The notes below the pieces were generated by a model. The model did not search any database, had not been told where the DNA came from, and saw only the letters and a program-made list of their open reading frames with translations. From Pimelobacter simplex (GTDB lineage: Bacteria > Actinomycetota > Actinomycetes > Propionibacteriales > Nocardioidaceae): 64,000 nt of DNA. The stretch lies in NCBI GenBank assembly GCA_016803235.1, contig JADCLI010000017.1, positions 41,959 through 105,958 of the forward strand. Direction: 5' to 3'. This document shows positions 1 through 8,469 of the stretch, piece by piece (positions within the stretch are counted from its first letter, which is position 1; each line of letters begins with the position of its first letter). Both the position numbers and the translations under genes were made by a program.

Positions 1-499
1 CGACGGCGCGGATCGAACCGGACGCGAGCCCGTGCCGGCGACCGTAGAAGGACAGTCCGCCGGACAGTGCGAAGCCGGCGACGGCCACGTCGGGAGCGGA
101 CCCGTGCAGGGCTGTCAGCCCGTGCGGGGCCGCAGCCGCGACGACGTCCTCCCAGAGGGTGCCTCCGAGGACGCGGGCGGTGCGGGTGCCCGGGTCGATC
201 GTGACGCCGGTGAGAGCGTGCATCCGGAGCAGGACGACGTCGTCGAGGGTGCCCTCGCCGAGCGGTGCGGCACCGTGCCCGCTGCTCTGCGGGGCTACCC
301 GCAGGCCGGCGGCGGACGCGGCCCGGAGGGCGGCCTGCGCCTCGGCGACCGTGCGCGGTACCGCGATCGCGGCGGGTCGCTGGTCGACGGCCAGGTTCCA
401 AGGGGTGCGGGCGGCGTCGTACCCGGCGTCGCCGGGGAGGTGGAGCTCGCACCCGGCAGCGAGCCGGGTGAGGGAGGTGAGGTCAGGTGTGGTGGTCAT
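1..499 (-). CDS. FAD-binding oxidoreductase, BBE/PCMH type (N-terminal part)
   Basis: This gene is read leftward from an ATG at 497-499 and runs off the left edge, so only about the first 166 residues are present. The translation starts MTTTPDLTSLTRLAAG and has the PCMH-type FAD-binding fold: a PQSSGHGAAPLG segment near residues 70-82, where the His is in the position that carries covalent FAD in berberine-bridge-type oxidases, and a later GGTLWEDV and GFALSGGLSFYGRRHG. Such enzymes oxidise alcohols, sugars or polyketide-like substrates with O2. The substrate is not deducible. The LuxR gene on the right is divergent, so the two may share the 138-bp promoter region. Confidence 0.85.
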   Translation of the reverse strand, partial: MTTTPDLTSLTRLAAGCELHLPGDAGYDAARTPWNLAVDQRPAAIAVPRTVAEAQAALRAASAAGLRVAPQSSGHGAAPLGEGTLDDVVLLRMHALTGVTIDPGTRTARVLGGTLWEDVVAAAAPHGLTALHGSAPDVAVAGFALSGGLSFYGRRHGLASGSIRAV

Positions 500-636
500 G
501 GCGTCCACACTCAGGGCACCGAATCGTCCCCGACCATCCCCGTTCCCAGGGTGATCCGTGGCTGGCGCGGCTGGGATCGCGACTTCCCCAGAAAAGTGGG
601 ATACGCACCCCCGGGTGCATCCGCCACACTGCTGTC

Positions 637-1764
637 GTGGCCCGGGGACTGACTGCTGAGCGCGTGCGCCAGGACGTGGACGTGGTGGCGCGCGCCGGGT
701 TGGACCTCGAGACCTTCCTCGAGGAGGCGCTCGACTCCCTGCGCCGGGCGGTGCCGTGGGAGAGCGCCTGCGTGGCGACACACGACCCCGGCACGCACCT
801 GCTCACCAGCGGCCGCAAGTACGGTGCCCTCGCCGGCGAGACCGAGCACGACCACGAGTTCGCGCTCATCGAGTACGGCGAGGTCGAGGCCACCGCGTTC
901 TCCGAGCTGGTCCGCACCCGGACCGACGCGGCCGGGGTGCACCTGGTCCACGAGGGCGAGGTGGAGCGCTCCGGGCGGATGGAGCGTTTCATGGTGCCGC
1001 GGTTCGGCATCGGCGACGAGGCCCGGGTGGCCTTCCGCGACGGCCGCGAGCTGTGGGGCGCTGCCGCACTGTTCCGCGGCTCCGCCGACCGGCCGTTCGA
1101 CGCCGAGGAGATCGACTTCCTCGCCTCCCTGGCCGGCATGTTCGCCCGCGGCGTCCGGGCCGGCGTGCTCACCCGGGTCGCCGACGTCATGGCGCCGAGC
1201 CCCGGTGCCGGTCCGGCCGTGATCATCGTCGGCCCCGACGACCGGGCCACCCAGATGACCCCGAGCGCCGAGCAGTGGCTCGGCGAGCTCGCCGGCAGCC
1301 CCACCCACCCCGACCCCGTCTCGCCGGTGGCCGCGCTCATCGCCTCGGCGCGCCGCTACGCCCGCGGCGAGACCGCCGCCCCGCCGCGCTGCCGGCTCCG
1401 CACCGCCGGCGGCATGTGGCTGGTGCTGCAGGCCGGCCCGTTGAGCACCTTCGGCGACCGCGCCGGTGACGTCGTGATCACGATCGAGGAGGCCCGGCCG
1501 CCCGAGATCGTCTCGCTGGTCGTCGCTGCGTTCGGGCTCACGCCGCGTGAGCGTGACGTCACCCAGCTGGTGTTGCAGGGCGTGGACACCAAGGAGATCG
1601 CGAGCACGCTGCACCTGTCGGCGTACACCGTCCAGGACCACCTCAAGTCGGTGTTCGACAAGGCGGGGGTCCGTTCGCGGCGCGAGCTGGTCTCGCGGGT
1701 GTACTTCGACCAGTACGTACCGCGGATGGGTGGCGAGCTGGCCCCGTCCGGGTGGTTCGCCTGA
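637..1764 (+). CDS. LuxR-family transcriptional regulator with GAF-like N-terminus
   Basis: This is a protein of 375 residues ending in a clear LuxR/GerE helix-turn-helix (TPRERDVTQLVLQGVDTKE, then LSAYTVQDHLKSVFDKAGV). The first about 200 residues look like a GAF/PAS-type sensory region without an identifiable ligand. The GTG at 637 was chosen because CACACT lies exactly six bases before it, matching the leaderless-promoter pattern seen at many genes here. The open frame continues upstream to 487, but that extra sequence looks non-coding. It is divergent from the FAD oxidoreductase, which is the most obvious candidate target (inference). It has no response-regulator receiver domain. Confidence 0.82.
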   Translation: MARGLTAERVRQDVDVVARAGLDLETFLEEALDSLRRAVPWESACVATHDPGTHLLTSGRKYGALAGETEHDHEFALIEYGEVEATAFSELVRTRTDAAGVHLVHEGEVERSGRMERFMVPRFGIGDEARVAFRDGRELWGAAALFRGSADRPFDAEEIDFLASLAGMFARGVRAGVLTRVADVMAPSPGAGPAVIIVGPDDRATQMTPSAEQWLGELAGSPTHPDPVSPVAALIASARRYARGETAAPPRCRLRTAGGMWLVLQAGPLSTFGDRAGDVVITIEEARPPEIVSLVVAAFGLTPRERDVTQLVLQGVDTKEIASTLHLSAYTVQDHLKSVFDKAGVRSRRELVSRVYFDQYVPRMGGELAPSGWFA

Positions 1765-1773
1765 GGGGGCCGA

Positions 1774-2817
1774 TCAGGCACCGAACGCAGTGACCTCGCC
1801 GACCACGAAGACCTGCACCTTGTCGCCGGCGGCGGGCACCGAGTCGGCCGGCGTACGCGCGGTGACCTGCTCGCCCGAGGCGAGCCGGAGCCGGATGGTG
1901 GCGTCGTGGCCGAAGAAGCTGACGTCGACGACCTCGCCGGGCACGCCCTCCGGTGAGCGCCCGTCGGCGCGCACCTGCAGCTGCTCGGACCGTACGGCGA
2001 ACCGGGCGGGTCCCGCGCCCGGCCCACCCGGGCGCAGGGCGACCTCGCCCAGCGCACACCGCCCACGACCGGGGGCGACGACCTCCCCGGGCAGCAGCGA
2101 GGCGTGGCCGATGAACGCGGCGACGCGCGGGTCGGCGGGGGAGAGGTAGACCGCGGCAGGCGCGGCGACCTGGAGGAACTGCCCGGACACCATGACCGCG
2201 ACCTGGTCGGCCAGCGACAGGGCCTCACCCTGGTCGTGGGTCACCAGCACGGCGGCGGCCGAGGCCGCGCGCAGCGCCCGGACGACGGCGCGACCGGTCT
2301 CCTCGCGCAGCGAGGCGTCCAGGGAGGAGAAGGGCTCGTCGAGCAGCACCAGCGCCGGGCGCGGGGCCAGTGCGCGGGCCAGCGCGACCCGCTGCTGCTG
2401 GCCGCCGGAGAGCTCGTGGGGGTAGCGCTCGGCGAGAGCCGGGTCGAGCTCGACCAGCTGCAGCGCCTCGGCCACCACGGCACCCGCGTCGCGCCGCCGC
2501 GCCCGCGGGAGGCCGAAGGCGACGTTGCGGGCGACGGTCAGGTGGGGGAAGAGCGCGCCCTCCTGGGGGACGTACCCGATGCCGCGATCGCGCGCGGGCA
2601 CCGGCCGTGGACCGCCGACGACCGGCACGCCCGCCACGGAGATGGTGCCGGCGGAGGGCTCGACGAAGCCGGCGACCGCCCGCAGCAACGTGGTCTTGCC
2701 GCAGCCCGAGGAGCCGAGGATCGCGGTGACGCCCGAGGACACGGTGAGGTCGAGCCCCTGCAGCACCGGGGTGCGGCCGTACCCGGCCTGCAGGCCCCGG
2801 ATCTCGAGTGCGGTCAT
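1774..2817 (-). CDS. Fe(III)-type ABC transporter, ATP-binding protein
   Basis: This is a 347-residue ATPase that should energise the permease encoded upstream. Walker A is GSSGCGKTT (near residue 37), the signature is LSGGQQQRVALARAL, Walker B is ALVLLDEPFSSLD and the switch His is in LVTHDQGEA. About 100 residues after the core form a TOBE-like domain (FAVRSEQLQVRAD, VVDVSFFGHDATIRLRL), as in the FbpC/PotA group. The start ATG shares one base with the permease stop (TGATG), so the two are translationally coupled. It is the last gene of the four-gene leftward operon starting at 7908. Confidence 0.92.
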   Translation of the reverse strand: MTALEIRGLQAGYGRTPVLQGLDLTVSSGVTAILGSSGCGKTTLLRAVAGFVEPSAGTISVAGVPVVGGPRPVPARDRGIGYVPQEGALFPHLTVARNVAFGLPRARRRDAGAVVAEALQLVELDPALAERYPHELSGGQQQRVALARALAPRPALVLLDEPFSSLDASLREETGRAVVRALRAASAAAVLVTHDQGEALSLADQVAVMVSGQFLQVAAPAAVYLSPADPRVAAFIGHASLLPGEVVAPGRGRCALGEVALRPGGPGAGPARFAVRSEQLQVRADGRSPEGVPGEVVDVSFFGHDATIRLRLASGEQVTARTPADSVPAAGDKVQVFVVGEVTAFGA

Positions 2818-4346
2818 CAGCGGCTCCTGATCGAGAGACGGGCCAGCAGCCACGTCGACGGGACGGACAGCACGATGAGGGCGAGCGCGTACGGCGCGGC
2901 GGCGCCGTACGCGATCGAGGACGCGTCGGACCAGAACCTCGTCGCCAGCGTCTCGGTGCCGAGCGGCGCGAGCAGCAGGGTCGCGGTCAGCTCGGTCGAC
3001 ACGGCGAGGGCGACGAGGGCGGCACCCGACGCCAGGCCGGGTACGACGAGCGGCAGGGTCACCCGGCGCGCGACCTCCGGTCCCGAGCAGCCCAGGGTGC
3101 GGGCGACGTCCTCGAGGCCGGGCGGCACCAGCTCGAAGGTGCCTCGGACGCTCACCACCGCGCGGGGCAGGAACAGGATCAGGTAGCCGGCCAGGAGCAG
3201 GGCCAGGGTCTGGTAGAGCTCCGGCACAGCGCGGATCGACACCGTCACCAGGGCCAGGGCGATCACGATGCCCGGCATCGCGCTCGCGGTGTAGACGCTG
3301 CGCTCGATCGCGGTCGTGACCCAGCCGCGGTGCCGCACGGCCAGCCACACGACGGGGACGGCGGCGAGCGTCGTGATCGCGCCGGCGAGCACCGCGAGCA
3401 GCAGGGTGCTGCCGAGGGCGCTGGCCAGCTCACCGGTCTCGAGGCCGGCGGAGGTGCCGCGGACCAGCCAGCGCACCAGCGCGCCGAGCGGTACGCCGAG
3501 CGCCCAGACCGCCAGCCCGGCGAGGCCGGCGACGACCAGCGGCCGGCGACGGCCGAGCCGGACCGGGACGAACTGACGACTGGTGCCGGCGCCCACCCGG
3601 GAGCGCGGCCGGCGCCCGCGCAGCAGGAGCTCGATCCCCAGCAGGAGCAGGCAGAAGGTGACGAGCACCAGCGCCAGCAGCGTCGCCTCGGGGCCGTTGA
3701 AGACCGTGGCGTACTGCTGCAGGATCGCGGTCGTCAGGGTCGGGTAGTTGAGCAGCTGCAGCGCGCCGTACTCCGCCAGCAGGTGCAGCCCGACGAGCAG
3801 CGCGCCGCCCAGCACCGCGGGGCTGATCGCCGGCAGGGTGACCCGCAGGAACACCTGCCACGGCCCCTTGCCCAGCGCGGTCGCGACCTCCTCGACCGCC
3901 GGGTCGAGGCGGCGCAGGGCGGCGACGGTCGGCAGGTACACCAGCGGGTAGTACGACAGCGTCACCACCATCACCGCGCCCGGGAACGACTGCACCGCGT
4001 GGGTCGTGGAGACCCAGCCGAAGCCGTTGACGAACGCCGGCACGGCGAGCGGCGCGCACAGTAGGCCGTGCCACCACCCCCGCCCCGGTACGTCGGTGCG
4101 CTCGACCACCCACGCCCCTGCCACGCCGACCACGGCGCTCGTCAGCACCCCCGCGACCAGCAGCCGGGTGGTGTTCCACAGCAGCTCCCCGATCCGGGGA
4201 CGCCACAGGAACTCGACGGCCTCGGCGCGGCCGAGCTCGGCGGTGGTCCACAGCACGTAGCCGAGCGGCACCAGCGCGAGCCCGGCGATGGCCAGGCCGA
4301 CGAGGAGGAGGGCGGGGGTCGAGCGGCTCGACGTACGGACGGTCAG
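2817..4346 (-). CDS. Fe(III)-type ABC transporter permease, fused two-domain
   Basis: This is an FbpB/ThiP-like permease of about 509 residues with two homologous halves of roughly six membrane helices each. Each half has an EAA-type loop (VEEVATALGKGPWQVFLRV in the first, LEDVARTLGCSGPEVARRV in the second), so one chain can form the whole membrane pore. The start is unusual: no ATG, GTG or TTG precedes the first membrane helix. The best-placed codon is CTG at 4344-4346, which overlaps the lipoprotein stop as CTGA, as ATGA overlaps do elsewhere in the operon. Otherwise translation would begin at a GTG inside helix 1. Function is well supported; the exact start is not. Confidence 0.85.
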   Translation of the reverse strand: MTVRTSSRSTPALLLVGLAIAGLALVPLGYVLWTTAELGRAEAVEFLWRPRIGELLWNTTRLLVAGVLTSAVVGVAGAWVVERTDVPGRGWWHGLLCAPLAVPAFVNGFGWVSTTHAVQSFPGAVMVVTLSYYPLVYLPTVAALRRLDPAVEEVATALGKGPWQVFLRVTLPAISPAVLGGALLVGLHLLAEYGALQLLNYPTLTTAILQQYATVFNGPEATLLALVLVTFCLLLLGIELLLRGRRPRSRVGAGTSRQFVPVRLGRRRPLVVAGLAGLAVWALGVPLGALVRWLVRGTSAGLETGELASALGSTLLLAVLAGAITTLAAVPVVWLAVRHRGWVTTAIERSVYTASAMPGIVIALALVTVSIRAVPELYQTLALLLAGYLILFLPRAVVSVRGTFELVPPGLEDVARTLGCSGPEVARRVTLPLVVPGLASGAALVALAVSTELTATLLLAPLGTETLATRFWSDASSIAYGAAAPYALALIVLSVPSTWLLARLSIRSR

Positions 4347-5356
4347 AGGAAGCCGACCTCGGTCATCAGGTCGACCACGGTCTCGGCGTCGAGGTCGGAG
4401 ACGTTGACCTGCGGCGGCTGGAGCTCGCTGAACGGCTTGGTCACGCCGTCGAGCTCGACCTCGGGGTTGAGCGGGTACTCCAGCGCGTAGCTGTCGGCGA
4501 GGACCTGCTGGCCCTTCTTCTCCACCAGGAACTCCACGAACTTGCGGGCCTCGGCCTTCATGTCGCTCGACTTCAGGATGCCGGCGCCGGAGACGCTGAC
4601 GAAGGCGCCGGGGTCGCCGCCGGTGAAGTAGTGCTGGGCGCTCTGGTCGCTGACGTCGCCGTTCTCCTTGCGGTCGCGCTCCCAGTAGTAGTGGTAGACG
4701 ATGCCGACCTCGACCTCGCCGGAGTCGACCGCCTCGAGCACGAGATTGTTGCCGTCGTACACCTTGCCGTTGGCCTTGATGCCCTCGAGCCAGGCCTTCG
4801 TCGCCTCCTCGCCCTCGAGCTCGAGGACGGCGGCGACGATCGCCTGGAAGTCCGCACCGGTCGGGGAGAAGGAGATCCGGTCCTTCCACTCCGGCTTCGC
4901 GAGGTCGAGCAGCGACGCCGGCAGGTCGGCCTCCTGGACCTGCTCGGTGTTGTAGACCAGGACCGTCGAGCGGGCCACGAAGCCCGTCCACAGGCCGCTC
5001 ACGGGGCGGTACTGCTCGGGGATCACGTCGAGGATGCCGGCCGGCAGCTCGTCGAAGAGCCCGGCGGCCTCGACCTGCGACATCGCCGGCGAGTTCTCGG
5101 TCAGGAAGACGTCGGCGGGCGAGGCCTTGCCCTCGGCGACGATCTGGTTCGACATCTCGAGGTCCTTGCCGTTGCGCAGCTCGACCTCGATGCCCGTCTC
5201 CTCGGTGAACTCCGGCGCGAGCTCCTTCAGCAGCGGCTCGTGCTGGGCGTTGTAGACCACCAGCTTGGGCTCGTCCTCGCTGCATGCCGCCAACAGCGGC
5301 GAGAGCAGGGTGAGGGCGGCGACGCCGAGGCCGGCGCGAAGGAGCTTGTCGTTCAT
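4343..5356 (-). CDS. Ferric-iron ABC transporter substrate-binding lipoprotein
   Basis: This is a 337-residue FbpA-like binding protein. Residues 1-25 are a lipoprotein signal with lipobox LLAAC (Cys25), so it is anchored to the outer face of the membrane. The start of the mature protein (YNAQHEPLLKEL, then KASPADVFLTENSP) and the YHYYWERD segment match the pattern of FbpA ferric-binding proteins, where one His and two adjacent Tyr hold free Fe3+. It is therefore predicted to bind bare ferric ion rather than a siderophore complex (inference). Its ATG overlaps the stop of the upstream adenylation gene by four bases (ATGA), so it is translationally coupled to it. Confidence 0.93.
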   Translation of the reverse strand: MNDKLLRAGLGVAALTLLSPLLAACSEDEPKLVVYNAQHEPLLKELAPEFTEETGIEVELRNGKDLEMSNQIVAEGKASPADVFLTENSPAMSQVEAAGLFDELPAGILDVIPEQYRPVSGLWTGFVARSTVLVYNTEQVQEADLPASLLDLAKPEWKDRISFSPTGADFQAIVAAVLELEGEEATKAWLEGIKANGKVYDGNNLVLEAVDSGEVEVGIVYHYYWERDRKENGDVSDQSAQHYFTGGDPGAFVSVSGAGILKSSDMKAEARKFVEFLVEKKGQQVLADSYALEYPLNPEVELDGVTKPFSELQPPQVNVSDLDAETVVDLMTEVGFL

Positions 5357-7908
5357 CGGGACTTCCTCATCGACAGTGGTTGGACGGGAGAGTAGTGACG
5401 TCGGGGCAGGCGCAGGCGACGGGCCCAGCCAGGAGCGCGGTGGGCGACCTGCCAGGCGAGGACGCCGACGGCGAGCGAGGCGAGCAGCCCGCCCAGCGGC
5501 CAGCGGGTCTCGAACCACGGGTAGACCTGCCAGTGGGTGAGATAGACGTAGAGCGACGCACTGGCGACGACGCCGGCCGGCCCGACGAGCACCCGCGGCC
5601 ACGGCACGGTCGGGACCCAGACCAGCACGACGACGCCCACCGCGATGAGCAGGTCGCGTACGTCGCTGCTGGTGAAGCCCCAGCAGCCGGCCAGCAGCAC
5701 GGCCGTGAGGAGCACCCGGTCGCGCCGCCCCCGGGCGACGGCGGCGGCCCACCCGCCGAGGAACAGCCAGCCGACGAAGACGGAGGAGTGGATGACGTCC
5801 CCGCCGTACGACGCGAGGTCGGCTGCCCAGCGCGGCATCAGCGCGGCGGTGGTGAGACCCAGGGCGAGCGGGAACCGGTGGCGTCGCTCGAGGGCCATCA
5901 CCCGCGGGACCGCGGTCAGCAGCCCGGCGCCGACCGCGAGGAGCAGCACCACCTCGACGAACCAGTAGTGCCAGTCCGGCTCGGACCAGTCGTGCGAGCC
6001 CAGCACGTCGTTGAGGAGCAGGACGCTGCGCCAGCCGGGGTGCCCGGTGAGGAGCGCGACCGCGCCGATCCAGAGCACGGCGGGGACGGCGACGCGGGCT
6101 GCCGCCCGGCCGACGCGGCGCAGGCGCTCGCGGGGTCCCTCGTCGGCCAGGTGGAAGCGCGCGAAGTTCACGCCGGCGACGGCCAGCAGGACGTGGGCGC
6201 CGCCGAGCACGGTCCACAGGTTGGTGTGGGAGCCGACGATGAAGACGATCGCGAGGGCGCGGAGCACGATCGTGGTGTCGACGCGGGCCCAGGTGGGGCG
6301 CCGCCGCGGACGTTGGGCGTGGCCCTCGGCGACGGCCGCGAGCTCGGCCACGGACCAGGTCTGCCAGTGCTCGGGGAGCCGGCCGATCCGGCTCTCCAGG
6401 CGCAGGGAGAGCTCGACGTAGGACAGGGAGTCGCCGCCCAGGCTGACGAAGGACGCGCCGGGATCGACCTGGTCGTGGCCGAGGATGCGCCCGTAGAGCC
6501 GGGCGATCGAGGCCTCCGGGGTGTCGACGACAGCGGCGGGGGCCGGCTGCAGCCGGGCGACCGCCTGCTGGTCGAGCTTGCCGTTGGGCAGCCGCGGCAG
6601 TGCCGGCACGGGAACGACGAGCACGGCGTGGGCGGGCAGGCCGGTCGCGGCCGTCGTCGCGGCGGCGACCTCCGCGAGGGTCGCGGCGTCGGGCGACCCG
6701 GGGACGGCGACCACGAGGTGGGCGCCGTCGGCGGACTCGGCGCACCCGGCGTCGTACCCGCCGAGGCCGAGCAGGGTCTGCACCCGGTCCAGGTCGATCC
6801 GCTGCCCGAACAGCTTCGCGAAGCGCGAGCGGCGCCCGACGATCTCGACCAGGCCCTCGGGCGTGAACCGGGCCAGGTCGCCGGTGTGCAGCTCGTCGGG
6901 ACCGGCTCCGAGCGCGAGGTCGGCGGGCGACTCGGCGTACCCCATCATCACGTTGGGCCCGCTGTAGACGAGCTCGCCGACGCCGTCGCCGGCCCCCTCG
7001 ACGGGGTCGATCCGGAAGCTGCCGCCGGGGATGGCGACGCCGACGCAGTCGGGATGGGTGGTGGCCAGCTCGGGCGGCAGGTACGCCATCCGCGCGGTGG
7101 CCTCGGTCTGGCCGTACATCACGACCAGCTCCCAGCCCTCGCGCGCGCCCTGCTCGGCCAGGGCGCGCACCCGGTCCGGTGCGAGCCGGCCGCCCGCCTG
7201 GGTGACCTGACGCAGCGTGGGCAGCTCCGGCCAGCCCGCGGTGCCGAGCAGGTCGAAGGTGTAGGGCACGCCCGCGAAGGACGTGACACCCTCCGCCCGG
7301 GCCCGCTCCCACAGTGCCGGGTCGGTCACCGAGCGGTCGTCGAGGACCACGGTGGCTCCGGCCACCAGGTGGCTGTGCAGCACGGACAGGCCGTAGCAGT
7401 AGTCGAGCGGCAGGGTGGTCAGCGCGACGTCGTCGCCGGTGAGCCGCAGGTACGCCGCGATGGCGGTCGCGTTGGAGTCGAGGTTGGCGGCGGACAGCCG
7501 CACCAGCTTGGGCGACCCCGTCGACCCCGAGGTGCTCAGCAGCAGCCGCAGCTCGGGGTGCAGGGCCGGCGCGGTCGCACCGGTGGCGAGCCAGTGGCCC
7601 CCGGCGTGCTCCACCGAGGCGCCGTACGCGCGGGCCAGGCCGTCATCGTGGGTGAGCAAGGTGGCGTGTCCGCCGGTGAACGCGGCCAGCCAGGCGACCA
7701 CGAGCTCCGTCGTCGGGGCGGGCCGCAGTCGCACCAGCTGGGCGTCGCCGAGGGCCGCGAGCTGGTCGCGGGCCGTCGCGACCCGGCGGTCGAGCTCGGC
7801 ATAGGTCAGGACGCCGGTCGGTGTCCGCAGCGCGGGGCGCTCGCCGTGGCGCGCGAGGTCGCCGGCGATGCGCGCCGCCGCCCGGGCTGCTGCCTTGACT
7901 TCCCCCAC
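5353..7908 (-). CDS. Adenylation - carrier - membrane acyltransferase fusion protein
   Basis: This is one 851-residue chain with three parts. Residues 1-455 are an AMP-binding adenylation domain with A3 loop STSGSTGSPK (about 126-134), MYGQTEATA (264-272), HTGDL (341-345) and the A10 lysine in PNGKLD (Lys444). Residues 465-530 are a carrier domain with the phosphopantetheine site LGGDSL (Ser494). Residues 545-845 are a polytopic region of about ten helices like acyltransferase family 3 (OafA), starting RALAIVFIVGSHT. The layout suggests an activated acid is loaded on the carrier and passed to an acceptor through the membrane, as DltA, DltC and DltB do as separate proteins (inference). The GTG start has no clear ribosome site. 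It heads the iron-transporter operon. Confidence 0.88.
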   Translation of the reverse strand: MGEVKAAARAAARIAGDLARHGERPALRTPTGVLTYAELDRRVATARDQLAALGDAQLVRLRPAPTTELVVAWLAAFTGGHATLLTHDDGLARAYGASVEHAGGHWLATGATAPALHPELRLLLSTSGSTGSPKLVRLSAANLDSNATAIAAYLRLTGDDVALTTLPLDYCYGLSVLHSHLVAGATVVLDDRSVTDPALWERARAEGVTSFAGVPYTFDLLGTAGWPELPTLRQVTQAGGRLAPDRVRALAEQGAREGWELVVMYGQTEATARMAYLPPELATTHPDCVGVAIPGGSFRIDPVEGAGDGVGELVYSGPNVMMGYAESPADLALGAGPDELHTGDLARFTPEGLVEIVGRRSRFAKLFGQRIDLDRVQTLLGLGGYDAGCAESADGAHLVVAVPGSPDAATLAEVAAATTAATGLPAHAVLVVPVPALPRLPNGKLDQQAVARLQPAPAAVVDTPEASIARLYGRILGHDQVDPGASFVSLGGDSLSYVELSLRLESRIGRLPEHWQTWSVAELAAVAEGHAQRPRRRPTWARVDTTIVLRALAIVFIVGSHTNLWTVLGGAHVLLAVAGVNFARFHLADEGPRERLRRVGRAAARVAVPAVLWIGAVALLTGHPGWRSVLLLNDVLGSHDWSEPDWHYWFVEVVLLLAVGAGLLTAVPRVMALERRHRFPLALGLTTAALMPRWAADLASYGGDVIHSSVFVGWLFLGGWAAAVARGRRDRVLLTAVLLAGCWGFTSSDVRDLLIAVGVVVLVWVPTVPWPRVLVGPAGVVASASLYVYLTHWQVYPWFETRWPLGGLLASLAVGVLAWQVAHRAPGWARRLRLPRRHYSPVQPLSMRKSR

Positions 7909-7918
7909 GAGGGAAGGC

Positions 7919-7957
7919 TAAAGCAAGGCTGCCCTTGCTGCGGAAAGCCTGTCCTTA
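7919..7957 (-). promoter_or_regulatory. Two adjacent iron-box-like (DtxR/IdeR) operator sites
   Basis: Read on the minus strand, TAAGGACAGGCTTTCCGCA (7939-7957) and CAAGGGCAGCCTTGCTTTA (7919-7937) each match 14 of 19 positions of the actinobacterial iron box TWAGGTWAGSCTWACCTWA. Their centres are 20 bp apart, about two helical turns, which suits cooperative dimers. The proximal site also holds a perfect AGCAAGG-CTGC-CCTTGCT inverted repeat. The sites end 11 bases before the GTG of the adenylation/iron operon and overlap the stop of the deazaflavin reductase. Iron repression of the operon is an inference from site and gene content. Confidence 0.62.
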
Positions 7958-8425
7958 CTGAGACGGGGTCAGCAGGAAGACGGGGATCACCCGGTCGGTC
8001 CATTCGACGTACTTGTCGTAGTTGGGCCAGATGGTCACCATGTGCGCCCAGGCCTTCGCCTTCTCGTCCCCGGTCAGCTCGCGCCAGGTGCAGGTGTGGT
8101 GGCGGCGCCTGTAGTCGACCTCGACCGTCTCGGCGGCGCGCAGGTTCGCCGACCAGACCGGCGGCTTCGGTGCGCCGAACGACGAGCCGGCGATCAGCCA
8201 GCCGCCCTGCCACGGCACGCACAGCAGCGGCGTGGAGCGCGGGATCCCCGACTTGCGGCCCTTGACCGTCAGCAACAGGCTCGGCAGCCCGGCGAGCCCG
8301 ACCAGGCTCACCCGGCGGCCCGTCAGCCGCTGCAGGTGCTTGTCGGTCCAGGTGATCTGGGGGAGCAGGCCCGGCATCCACGGCTGGGAGCCGAGCTTGA
8401 TCGCGACGGGGGTGAACAGGCCCAT
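7955..8425 (-). CDS. Deazaflavin (F420)-dependent nitroreductase-family protein
   Basis: This is a 156-residue protein of the Ddn-like deazaflavin-dependent reductase family. Family marks are TVKGRKSGIPRSTPLL, then GGWLIAGSSFGAPKPPVW and ANLRAAETVEVDYRRR, which form the split-barrel cofactor site. Members reduce quinones or other low-potential substrates with reduced F420 or, in some cases, flavin. The physiological substrate is unknown. ACCCTA at 8432-8437 reads as TAGGGT on the minus strand, six bases before the ATG, indicating a leaderless transcript. A TetR-type palindrome (8436-8449) overlaps that box. Confidence 0.85.
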   Translation of the reverse strand: MGLFTPVAIKLGSQPWMPGLLPQITWTDKHLQRLTGRRVSLVGLAGLPSLLLTVKGRKSGIPRSTPLLCVPWQGGWLIAGSSFGAPKPPVWSANLRAAETVEVDYRRRHHTCTWRELTGDEKAKAWAHMVTIWPNYDKYVEWTDRVIPVFLLTPSQ

Positions 8426-8435
8426 GGGCGAACCC

Positions 8436-8449
8436 TAGAACGTGTTCTC
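8436..8449 (-). promoter_or_regulatory. TetR/KstR-like operator over a -10 box
   Basis: The forward sequence TAGAACGTGTTCTC contains the inverted arms AGAAC and GTTCT around GT. It fits the KstR-type motif TNNAACNNGTTNNA except at the last base. It overlaps the presumed -10 (TAGGGT on the minus strand) of the deazaflavin reductase gene, so binding would block transcription. The cognate regulator is not identifiable in the window. Confidence 0.5.
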
Positions 8450-8469
8450 GGCAAACGGCGACGGGCAGG

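Noticed and set aside
4343-7312. A continuous 989-codon leftward frame that runs from inside the adenylation gene into the iron-binding lipoprotein, suggesting a giant fusion.
   Set aside because: The upstream part is an Arg-rich shadow of the adenylation/acyltransferase frame. The lipoprotein starts with its own ATG and a proper lipoprotein signal at 5356.
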